Positions 34,694 through 41,933 of a stretch of 42,355 nt of DNA are shown here, one piece after another. This DNA comes from Oceanisphaera psychrotolerans (GTDB lineage: Bacteria > Pseudomonadota > Gammaproteobacteria > Enterobacterales > Aeromonadaceae). A model generated the notes under the pieces. It was not told the origin of the DNA. It ran no database searches and saw nothing but the letters and a program-made list of their open reading frames with translations. Numbering within the stretch: the first letter of the stretch is position 1; every line of letters begins with the position of its first letter. The translations under genes were made by a program, and so were the position numbers. Location: NCBI RefSeq assembly GCF_001870485.1, contig NZ_MDKE01000024.1, forward strand, positions 1 to 42,355, given 5' to 3'.

Positions 34694-35842
34694 ATGGACT
34701 TGGAAAGGGAGATTCTGGTTCTTCAACTCTCGAACTCTTCGGGCCTGCGGCTGTTGAGTAATCAATATGAGCACTGGTCCTTGATTAGATATTCTAATCT
34801 TGAGGCGGCAGGATTATACCTGGACAGTAAAGATACAGCGATAGGGATACTAGATTGCAGCAGTGCCATGCAACCTGATGTGGAAGTGGAGCGCTGGTTG
34901 AGCTGTTACAAGGGGGTCTCCTGGATTGCGATTCTTTCAAAAGAGCAATTGTCGAAAAAAGAGTGGCAGCTCTTCGTAGCCACACATTGTTACGACTACC
35001 ACACCGTTCCTGTATCGGAAGGGAAGTTGTTTGTCACCATAGGCAGAGCTTATGGAATGAGTAAACTGAAGAACAAGTTGAGCCTGTCATTTCAGAAAGG
35101 GGAAGTGATCGGTCGGCATGAAATATTCCAGAATGCCCTGCGAAAAATGTATCGATACAAGCGTGGTCCAGTGACGTTGTCTGGCGAGGCGGGTACGGGA
35201 AAACATTTGCTCGCCGAACGGTGGGCCAGGTTGAATGGGTTTGAATTCATCGCACTCGATGCCAGTAGTGTCGAGTTGAAAAGTTACCTTTCCCATCTTG
35301 ATGGCGACACATATAAAAATTCAAATATTGAAGCCTGTCTTTGTATCAATGATGTTGTAGAGCTGTCGGGTTCTGAGCAATCTAACATCTGTAATTTTTT
35401 GTTGATGGAGGTGAGGGGGTGTGAATTTGTATTCTGTTGCGAGTTGAGTGTTGATGAAGTTGATGATTCAGGTTCTGTTACGCCAGAATTCCTGACCGTC
35501 TTGAAGAAGAACTGGATTGACATTCCCCCATTAAGAGACCGGGGGCAGGACAAGATTGTTCTGGCAAAGTACTATCTTTATAAGTTGAGCCGGGAGCAGA
35601 ATAAACGATTTCTTGGCTTTACCAGTGACGCCGAAGATGCCATTTCCGTTTACGACTGGCCTGGCAATATTGACGAACTTATTGAAAAAATAATGACGGG
35701 GTTGTTTTGTTGCGAGGGAGATTATTTAGACGCAGAGTCAATGGGACTTAATGAACACGGTCTTTCAAAAAAATATAATAATTTGAGTCTCAGGCAGGCA
35801 AGGGAAGAAGCCGAAGCACTTGCCATAAAAAAAAGTGCTTGA
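34694..35842 (+). CDS. Degenerate enhancer-binding regulator (VpsR-like), HTH shifted out of frame
   Basis: 382 residues in this frame: an N-terminal degenerate receiver-like domain (1-125), then an AAA+ domain from about 130. Walker A is GEAGTGK (164-170) and the arginine-finger region is IPPLRDRGQDKIVLAKYYL, followed by YDWPGNIDELIEKI. The sigma-54-contacting GAFTGA loop is absent and Walker B is weakened to LCINDV, as in VpsR-type activators that work with sigma-70. The frame stops after KKSA behind an A8 tract (35827-35834). With one A fewer it continues as KKVLELVSGKPGRAAELLCI, a Fis-type helix-turn-helix, to TAA at 35939, giving about 414 residues. It is next to the porin and probably controls the whole locus. 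Confidence 0.8.
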   Translation: MDLEREILVLQLSNSSGLRLLSNQYEHWSLIRYSNLEAAGLYLDSKDTAIGILDCSSAMQPDVEVERWLSCYKGVSWIAILSKEQLSKKEWQLFVATHCYDYHTVPVSEGKLFVTIGRAYGMSKLKNKLSLSFQKGEVIGRHEIFQNALRKMYRYKRGPVTLSGEAGTGKHLLAERWARLNGFEFIALDASSVELKSYLSHLDGDTYKNSNIEACLCINDVVELSGSEQSNICNFLLMEVRGCEFVFCCELSVDEVDDSGSVTPEFLTVLKKNWIDIPPLRDRGQDKIVLAKYYLYKLSREQNKRFLGFTSDAEDAISVYDWPGNIDELIEKIMTGLFCCEGDYLDAESMGLNEHGLSKKYNNLSLRQAREEAEALAIKKSA

Positions 35843-35939
35843 ACTGGTGTCGGGGAAACCAGGAAGGGCTGCCGAGCTGCTTTGTATTTCCAGGGCTTCG
35901 TTGCATCGATTGATAGCAAGATATGGAATCAGGAGATAA
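35827..35939 (+). other. A8 tract and out-of-frame Fis-type HTH of the regulator
   Basis: Eight A residues at 35827-35834 precede 34 codons in the +2 frame, encoding VLELVSGKPGRAAELLCISR and then ASLHRLIARYGIRR. This is a textbook Fis/NtrC-type DNA-binding helix-turn-helix. It joins perfectly to the regulator if one A is removed. The stop at 35937-35939 sits just before the porin start, giving normal operon spacing. It could be transcriptional slippage, mutation or homopolymer miscall. Confidence 0.8.
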
Positions 35940-35941
35940 TG

Positions 35942-36925
35942 ATGAAAAAAAGGATACTATCAGCCGGCTTGCTGCTTTCCGTGATCGGTACAGTGCAGGC
36001 ACAAGACAAGCAGGTTGTTGATTCGATAGCCAACACCCTGGAAACCCGAGGTTTGTTGACCCCCAAGGGGCAGTTTGAAATTGAGCCCTCATTCAGTTAT
36101 TCCCAGAATACATCCAACCGTATTTCCATTGTGGGTTACAGCGTGTTACCCGCTCTGGTGGTGGGGTTGATTGAGGCGTCAGATGCAGATCAGGCAACCT
36201 TCACCGTCGGGATGGCCGCTCGTTATGGCTTGACCAACCGGATAGAGCTGGAGCTGAGAGCACCCTGGGTGTATCGCTATGATACTTTTACAACAAGGGC
36301 CGCATCTGATGGAGGAGGAGATGAAGTCAGAAGATTTAACTCCGAAGGCTCTGCTCTGGGAGACATCGAAGCGGCCATTCGCTATCAGTACAATTTGGAG
36401 TCGCCTCCGTTCTGGATCGGCGGCTTGAGAATAAAGTCAGACACGGGTGAATCCCCATTCGATAATGAAGTCAATGACCAAGGGATATTCTTGGATCCCC
36501 CGACCGGCTCTGGCTCCTGGTCTATCGAGCCGAGCATGACCCTGATTTATCCCTCTGATCCTGCCGTGCTGTTTGGTACAGCGGGCTACACCTGGAACCT
36601 GGGGGCCGATGCCGGTCGGGATCTGGACGATGATGGTCTGGCAAATGATAAATTCAATCTGGGCAACAGCTTCTTCCTGGGCATGGGCATGGGCTTTGCG
36701 GTCAACAATCGTTTGTCGTTCAGTTTGGGTGTCAATCACCGCACTGTGTTCAAGTCCAGCGTAAATGGCCAGAAAACCGGTTCAATCTTGCAGCTGGACA
36801 GCCTCTCGACCGGCTTTTCGCTGGCACTGACCGACAAGACGGCCCTCAATATGAACCTGCAGGCGGGCCTGACGGAAGATGCGCCCGATGTAGAAGTGAA
36901 CTTTAGTCTGCCCATTTCGTTTTGA
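35942..36925 (+). CDS. Outer-membrane beta-barrel transporter (FapF / PF13557-like)
   Basis: 327 residues: a signal peptide (KKRILSAGLLLSVIGTVQA, cut before QDKQ), then a short helical segment VVDSIANTLETRGLLTPKGQ, then alternating beta strands with aromatic ends up to the final NFSLPISF, whose terminal Phe is the outer-membrane insertion signal. The FEIEPSFSYSQNTSNRISIV block is typical of barrels in the MetA/FapF group. In Fap, FapF is the pore through which amyloid subunits leave the cell. I chose the ATG at 35942, where AGGAGA is 5 bases upstream. It follows the regulator directly, so the two are cotranscribed. Confidence 0.8.
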   Translation: MKKRILSAGLLLSVIGTVQAQDKQVVDSIANTLETRGLLTPKGQFEIEPSFSYSQNTSNRISIVGYSVLPALVVGLIEASDADQATFTVGMAARYGLTNRIELELRAPWVYRYDTFTTRAASDGGGDEVRRFNSEGSALGDIEAAIRYQYNLESPPFWIGGLRIKSDTGESPFDNEVNDQGIFLDPPTGSGSWSIEPSMTLIYPSDPAVLFGTAGYTWNLGADAGRDLDDDGLANDKFNLGNSFFLGMGMGFAVNNRLSFSLGVNHRTVFKSSVNGQKTGSILQLDSLSTGFSLALTDKTALNMNLQAGLTEDAPDVEVNFSLPISF

Positions 36926-36986
36926 TGCCGGCGCACGGGGTACCCGACTCTCAGTATCGAGCAGAAAAATAGCGGATAAAACCAGA

Positions 36987-37000
36987 GCCGGATAACCGGC
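36987..37000. terminator. Short hairpin between porin and ygjP
   Basis: GCCGG-ATAA-CCGGC, followed on the plus strand by CCTTGTCCTTTTC. It is a weak terminator candidate for the two convergent genes. Confidence 0.4.
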
Positions 37001-37038
37001 CCTTGTCCTTTTCCTGTGTCACGAAAGCCGGGGCGACA

Positions 37039-37533
37039 TTATGCCCCGAGCTCTCGCCACTGCAACCACAACCGGGTATCCAGCTCGAGCTGATGATAGC
37101 CGGGCTCGATATGACAGCATAGTTGGTAAAAGGCCTTGTTGTGATCCTTCTCCTTAAAGTGGGCCAGCTCGTGTACCACTATCATGCGCAGGAATTCCGG
37201 CGGAGCTTCCTTGAACAGGGCGGCCACGGTAATGCTGTTGTGGGCCTTGAGCTTGTTGCCCTGCACCCGAGACTGATAGGTGTGCATTCCCAGAGCTTGC
37301 TTGAGCACATTGAGTTTGCTGTCGTAGCGCACCTGACTGAGTGGCGGACTCTTGCGTAGGTACTGATTTTTCAGGTTATTGATATAGCCGTACAGCGCCT
37401 TGTCGTTCTGGATCTGGTGTTGGTCCGGGTACTTGCGGAGCAGGTAATCCCCCAGTCGGCCGCTGGTAATCAGTTCACCGGCTTGTTGCTGGATCTGTTC
37501 CGGATAACCGGCCAGGTATTTAAGGGTATTCAA
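37039..37533 (-). CDS. ygjP: YgjP-family zinc metalloprotein (SprT/DUF45-like)
   Basis: 164 residues, close to E. coli YgjP (167). The zinc motif is MIVVHELAHFKEKDHNKAFY, followed by QLCCHIEPGYHQLELDTRLW; earlier blocks RYDSKLNVLKQALGMHT and SRVQGNKLKAHNSI are also shared. YgjP has been described as a UTP pyrophosphatase although its fold looks protease-like, so the physiological role is open. No ATG fits: the family start LNTLKYLAGYPEQ coincides with a TTG at 37533, which I take as the start, with a weak GAG upstream. Confidence 0.85.
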   Translation of the reverse strand: MNTLKYLAGYPEQIQQQAGELITSGRLGDYLLRKYPDQHQIQNDKALYGYINNLKNQYLRKSPPLSQVRYDSKLNVLKQALGMHTYQSRVQGNKLKAHNSITVAALFKEAPPEFLRMIVVHELAHFKEKDHNKAFYQLCCHIEPGYHQLELDTRLWLQWRELGA

Positions 37534-37585
37534 GCTGTGTCTCGCACTGCATAAACCTTGCACAGGATATGAGGATAGCCATCGG

Positions 37586-37999
37586 TTACCACAGGGGTTT
37601 CCCCTTGCGATCCTGCACCAGCACCAGCAGTTTGATGCGTTCAAAGATTTCGTGTACCACCTTCGCCGCTTGTGGTCGGGAGCAGCACTGGGCGTCTTCG
37701 AAATGCCAGGCCATGAACTGATTGGCGGGTATGGCTCTGGCAACATCTTCAGCCTGTTCACAGAGGCTGATCACGATATCGAAGTATCGTTCTTCAACGG
37801 AGTCCAGCCCCTTGCCGTAGAGCCCCTCGGTACTGACACCAAGCTGTTGCAGCGCGGCCAGGGCAAGGGGATCTATGTCGGTAGGCTGCACGCCCGCGCT
37901 GATGGCCTGATAGCGATCGGCGGCAAGGTGTTTGAGCAGCGCCTCGGCGATAGGAGAGCAGACGGCGTTGCTGTGACAGACAAAAAGCACAGAAGTCAT
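37586..37999 (-). CDS. LMW-phosphatase/ArsC-like protein lacking the P-loop arginine
   Basis: 137 residues of the low-molecular-weight phosphatase and thioredoxin-type arsenate reductase fold: SVLFVCHSNAVCSPIAEALL, a middle DIVISLCEQAED corresponding to the second Cys region of ArsC, and HFEDAQ near the usual DPA motif. The catalytic Cys8 is present, but the C-x5-R loop ends in Cys14 (TGC) instead of Arg; CGC to TGC is a single C-to-T change. Without Arg the oxyanion site is impaired, so activity is doubtful. I chose the ATG at 37999 since the first strand starts there. It is upstream of ygjP on the same strand, with a 52-bp gap and no arsenic genes nearby. Confidence 0.75.
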   Translation of the reverse strand: MTSVLFVCHSNAVCSPIAEALLKHLAADRYQAISAGVQPTDIDPLALAALQQLGVSTEGLYGKGLDSVEERYFDIVISLCEQAEDVARAIPANQFMAWHFEDAQCCSRPQAAKVVHEIFERIKLLVLVQDRKGKPLW

Positions 38000-38113
38000 G
38001 GCGGAATCTGAATCCTGAATGATGGCCACATCATATATATGGCCCCCCTTATGTCAACGACATCGGTGCCCCGGATTCATCAGGCTGTCATCTTGTTACG
38101 TTAGGGAGGAGCC

Positions 38114-39103
38114 TCACAACCGGGTACGCAGGGCGCCGGCCAGCCGGTGAGCACTGGTAAAGGCCGCTTCCACTCGCCCGCCCAGGCACCAGTCGCCACA
38201 GGCGGCCAGCCTGCCGTGTTCGTTCATCACAAAACCCGGATCCGGTTCTGCCACCTCGGTGCTGATCGCATAGCGCCAGCGGTGTAACTGTGCCTGTGTT
38301 ATGGCACCGGCATCGACTCCGGTGAGCGTACAGAAATGGTCGATAAGCCGTTGTTTTACCTGTTCCTGATCGTTTTCGAGGTGAATGGCCGCCCATTCCG
38401 GAGTGCTATGTACCACCACGGCCCCGACCTGGCGCTGGCGCCCCGGCAGGCGATGATTGAAGGCAATCCAGTTGATGGGTGAGTTGTTGACCCTGGCGGC
38501 ATCCCACACCGGCAACGCGGCATCGTCCACGGCCAGCAGCAGGGCATAACAGGGCTGCATGGCAAAACCGTCGAGGGCATTGTGCCCCAGCTGCGGTGCT
38601 GGCAACAGCGCTCGGGTCTGCGGCAGTGGCGCCGAGCTGATGACCCAGTCGTACTCACCCAATGGCCGGTCATGCTCATCATGCAATTGCCATTTTTCCT
38701 GCTGCTGTGCCACACGGCCGACACGGGTTTGCAGCCGAACATCCAGCCCGTCGGCCAGGGTCTTGAGTAGTTGGTTCATGGCCGGTACCGCCACATAGTG
38801 CGGCTCGAACCAGAGGCGCTTGAAGGGCGGCTTTGCCGGACTCAGGGTGGTAATGTTGGGCTGCCATTCGGCGACGATGCCCCTGTCGATAAAGGGGCTC
38901 AGCAGGGCCTTGAAAGCAGCCGTCCGGGCGGTAAAGAACTGGGCGCCATGATCCCATTGGTGGGTGCCGTTACGGCGGGTCGACATGCGGCCGCCCAGGC
39001 CACGGGCCTTTTCAAAGAGGGTGAGTTCCGCGTGCGGGGCCAGCTCGCGGGCCAGGGTCAGCCCGGCCATACCGGCACCGATAATCGCAATGCTTGGTTT
39101 CAT
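38114..39103 (-). CDS. FAD/NAD(P)-dependent amine-oxidase-like protein (renalase type)
   Basis: 329 residues. The N-terminal dinucleotide-binding motif is IAIIGAGMAGLTLARELAPH with FEKARGLGGRMSTRR, then DHGAQFFTART, the signature of renalase-like flavoproteins. The C-terminal FAD contact ACGDWCLGGRVEAAFTSAHR completes the family. Bacterial members oxidise dihydronicotinamide isomers or remain uncharacterised. I chose the ATG at 39103 (MKPSIAIIGAG). It stands alone on the minus strand. Confidence 0.88.
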   Translation of the reverse strand: MKPSIAIIGAGMAGLTLARELAPHAELTLFEKARGLGGRMSTRRNGTHQWDHGAQFFTARTAAFKALLSPFIDRGIVAEWQPNITTLSPAKPPFKRLWFEPHYVAVPAMNQLLKTLADGLDVRLQTRVGRVAQQQEKWQLHDEHDRPLGEYDWVISSAPLPQTRALLPAPQLGHNALDGFAMQPCYALLLAVDDAALPVWDAARVNNSPINWIAFNHRLPGRQRQVGAVVVHSTPEWAAIHLENDQEQVKQRLIDHFCTLTGVDAGAITQAQLHRWRYAISTEVAEPDPGFVMNEHGRLAACGDWCLGGRVEAAFTSAHRLAGALRTRL

Positions 39104-39481
39104 ATTGGTCCTTTTTATTGTCCTAAGCTGCATTGTTCTGATGTGTTTTGCTGTACGCGAGACTGGCGTGAGTGCCAGCAAAGAAAAAGCCGGCAGCCTA
39201 GACACGGCCGACAGTACCGGCATGTCGATTTTTCAGGCTGCATCAATGAACGCAAGGTGCCGTGGCATTTTTCTTGACCGGGATCTCTTGGCAGGTCTTT
39301 CATTAAACAGGAAATTTTATTGTGGAATCCGCCTTGCGGGCCATATCATGGCCTTGTTTACAAGCCGGCCCGGCTCGGGGGGCTTGCCATAAAACCGGTC
39401 TGTGCCTTGTTTGATGAAGGACACATTGGCTACAACACATTGGCTACAAGTGGATAGCCTATCGCGGTACAGGGCAAGACA
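39104..39481 (+). other. Noncoding gap upstream of the EAL gene
   Basis: 378 bp between divergent genes with no convincing reading frame. It holds an exact 14-bp tandem duplication near its right end (39421-39448) and presumably the promoters of both neighbours. Nothing else is recognised. Confidence 0.4.
39421..39448 (+). repeat. Exact 14-bp tandem duplication
   Basis: ACACATTGGCTACA occurs twice, head to tail, ending 33 bp before the EAL gene start. It overlaps the likely promoter or leader. Confidence 0.8.
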
Positions 39482-40252
39482 ATGGATATCCCGATACAGA
39501 TAAAGCAACAAACATGCATGGATTGCCTGAGTGGGCAGCCGCTGGGGTTTGAAATCAAAATGGCGTTCCAGCCGATTATCGACTGGCAGTCACAGAGCAT
39601 TTTTGCCTATGAGGCGCTGGTGCGTGGCCCCACAGGTCAGGGGGCCGGCTGGGTGTTCGATCGCATCAACGACAGCAATAAATATTACTTCGATCAGTCC
39701 TGTCGGGTGAAGGCGATAGAAACCGCCGCCCGGCTGGGTTGTGACACCTTGCTCAGCATCAATTTCCTGCCCAATGCGATCTACAACCCGGAAACCTGCA
39801 TACGGGCGACCATAGAGGCCGCCGAACTGTATCGGTTTGATCTTGAAAAGATTATTTTCGAGGTGACGGAAGGTGAGCAGATCCTGAATCAGAACAAGCT
39901 CAAGCGCATTTTCGAGTCTTATGCTCGGCACGGCTTTCGCACCGCCATCGACGATTTTGGTGCCGGTTTTGCCAGCCTGGAGTGGCTGCACAGCCTGCGT
40001 CCGAGCATTTTAAAACTGGACATGGATCTTATCCGCAACATTCATCAGGACAGTGCCCGTCAGCGGCGTCTGGTCGATATTCAGCGGGTCTGCGCCGAGC
40101 TGGGGGTGATCATTCTGGCCGAAGGCATAGAAACCGTGGAAGAGCGGGACTTTCTGGTCAATGCCGGGGTACGTTACCTGCAGGGCTATCTGTTTGCCAA
40201 ACCGGCACTGGAACAGTTGCTAACCAAGGCGCAAGTCCAGGGCTGGCGCTGA
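39482..40252 (+). CDS. Stand-alone EAL-domain cyclic-di-GMP phosphodiesterase
   Basis: 256 residues consisting of one EAL domain with no sensor or GGDEF part. The signature Glu is in YEALVRG (E44). Metal and catalytic residues are visible in order: Asn in LSINFLPNA, Glu in IIFEVTEGEQ, the Asp pair in TAIDDFGAGFASLEWL, Lys in ILKLDMDLIR, Glu in AEGIETVEER and Gln in YLQGYLFAKP. All residues needed for hydrolysis appear present, so it should degrade c-di-GMP to pGpG. It lies downstream of the surface-fibre locus, whose regulator resembles the c-di-GMP-responsive VpsR. Confidence 0.92.
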   Translation: MDIPIQIKQQTCMDCLSGQPLGFEIKMAFQPIIDWQSQSIFAYEALVRGPTGQGAGWVFDRINDSNKYYFDQSCRVKAIETAARLGCDTLLSINFLPNAIYNPETCIRATIEAAELYRFDLEKIIFEVTEGEQILNQNKLKRIFESYARHGFRTAIDDFGAGFASLEWLHSLRPSILKLDMDLIRNIHQDSARQRRLVDIQRVCAELGVIILAEGIETVEERDFLVNAGVRYLQGYLFAKPALEQLLTKAQVQGWR

Positions 40253-40397
40253 CCGGTTTGCCCTGTGACCGGCACCCGGGGAGTCTTCGCCTGATGGGCG
40301 CTCTGGGCCGGGTGACGGACCAACATAGACAACCCGGTTGATGGAATGCTCCATGATGGTGTGGTGCGATGTCGCCGTTATCGGCTTTCTTGTGTAT

Positions 40398-41330
40398 TCA
40401 AGGCAGTCGGGGAGCCTGCAGCGGTGTGCCATCATAGCCGCGGACTTCCCCGAAACGGCCACTGTTATCGTTCCAGTCGGCCAGTGCCTGGACGATATCC
40501 TGCTTGTCGTGGCCGACGAAGTTCCACCAGACAAAAATCTCCTCGTTCAGCGGTTCTCCGCCCACCAGCAGTACGCGCGATCCCGGTGCCAGGGTAATGG
40601 TCATCTCGCTGCGATGGAGTCCGAGATAGGCCAGCTCGTTCACCGTAAACGAGTCTCCCTGTGCTTCCATACTGCCTTCCAGCACCAGCAGGCCGTATTC
40701 AAAATCCTTTTGCAGGGTCAGGCCGACGGTGACATTCCGGCTGGCGTACATATCTATCCCGACTAAAGGCGAAAAGGTCAGAACGGGGGCCTTGTGCTCC
40801 TGATACTCGCCGACCAGCAGGGTGAAATCCATGCCATCCCGAGACCAGTGCGGGAGTTTCGGGTAGTGGTCGAAGCGGGGCGGCGTGTCCTTGTCGGCCA
40901 TGGGCAGGGCAATCCACAACTGGGCGGCATGCAGGTCTGACTCGCCGGGTACCGACTCTTCGGTGTGGGAGATGCCATGGCCGGCGGTCATCAGGTTGAC
41001 CTGGCCGGGGCGGATCAGCTGTTCATTGCCGAGGCTGTCTCGGTGCAGCACCTTGCCTTGCAGCATCCAGGTGAAGGTTTGCAGACCGATATGAGGGTGC
41101 GGTCCCACTCGCAGCCCCTGGTCGCCGGCGGTAAAGTGCGCCGGGCCGGCATGATCGAGAAAGCACCAGGCGCCAATCACCCGACGCTGCTGGCCGGGAA
41201 TAAGCCGGGCCACCGGAATGCCGCCTACATCGGCGGTGCGCGCCGCCAGCCGCTGAATCTGCCGTCGACCGTTTTGCTGCGGACATTCCCGGGACGAACC
41301 GAACCCCGAAGACCAGCGAATGTTGCTCAT
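40398..41330 (-). CDS. Pirin-family bicupin protein
   Basis: 310 residues with two cupin domains. The N-terminal metal site is His78 and His80 in GPHPHIGLQTFTW, and His122 and Glu124 in TAGHGISHTEES, as in pirin/YhhW quercetinases. The C-terminal pirin_C domain contains LVLEGSMEAQGD. Family members act as quercetin dioxygenases or redox-sensing partners; the role here is unknown. AGGAGG lies 4 bases before the ATG. Confidence 0.92.
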   Translation of the reverse strand: MSNIRWSSGFGSSRECPQQNGRRQIQRLAARTADVGGIPVARLIPGQQRRVIGAWCFLDHAGPAHFTAGDQGLRVGPHPHIGLQTFTWMLQGKVLHRDSLGNEQLIRPGQVNLMTAGHGISHTEESVPGESDLHAAQLWIALPMADKDTPPRFDHYPKLPHWSRDGMDFTLLVGEYQEHKAPVLTFSPLVGIDMYASRNVTVGLTLQKDFEYGLLVLEGSMEAQGDSFTVNELAYLGLHRSEMTITLAPGSRVLLVGGEPLNEEIFVWWNFVGHDKQDIVQALADWNDNSGRFGEVRGYDGTPLQAPRLP

Positions 41331-41615
41331 GGCGCCTCCTTGAGAGATTGCATCAATGAATATCTTCAATAGTAGCGCCCTGAAGCACAGTCTGCCGTGA
41401 ACCAGCAACAGGCTGCTGCGCACCGACTGTTATCATCCCCGCCTGCTCGAATCGGAGTTCAGCAATTGGCATGAGCAGGCACGAAAGTCGGGATGAAGGA
41501 GAGGGTAAATAAGTTGGCGATTATGCATTGGCTGCCATATGAAACTTTGCCTAAGCTTTTCTTCGCACGAGGATGATTATTAATATTCAAACAAAAACAA
41601 CAAGGATGGTGGCTA

Positions 41616-41918
41616 ATGATGATTCGCTCATTGAGTGCGGGTTTATGTCTGCTGGCGATGGCGGGTGCCCATGCCCAGCCATACTCTTCAACAACTCCCC
41701 ATATGTACGCACAGCCCGAGTTTTATGTAGGGCTGAATTATGCTCAGTTACAATTTGATATCGAGAATGACTTTATTGACGATGCTCTTGATGAATCAAT
41801 CGACTGGAATACGGTAGGCATTAACCTGGGGGTGCAGCCTTCCCCTTATCTGGCATTCGAAGGTCGTTATGGCAGAGGAATGGGGAGTGAAGATCTTGTG
41901 GATGGTACGATTAAATAA
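41616..41918 (+). pseudogene. Outer-membrane beta-barrel protein, truncated by an IS
   Basis: Only 100 residues: a signal peptide (MIRSLSAGLCLLAMAGAHA, cut before QPYS), then the first strands of an OmpA-like/porin-family barrel (FYVGLNYAQLQFDIEND, then WNTVGINLGVQPSPYLAFEG). Such barrels normally have 170-220 residues. The frame ends at TAA just where IS630-like sequence begins, so the remaining strands are lost or lie beyond the element. AAGGATGG is found upstream of the ATG. Confidence 0.7.
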
Positions 41919-41933
41919 CTGATCCTAATAGTG

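Noticed and set aside
37534-37761. Upstream extension of the ygjP frame
   Set aside because: It overlaps the ArsC-like gene, and the family N-terminus begins at the TTG at 37533.
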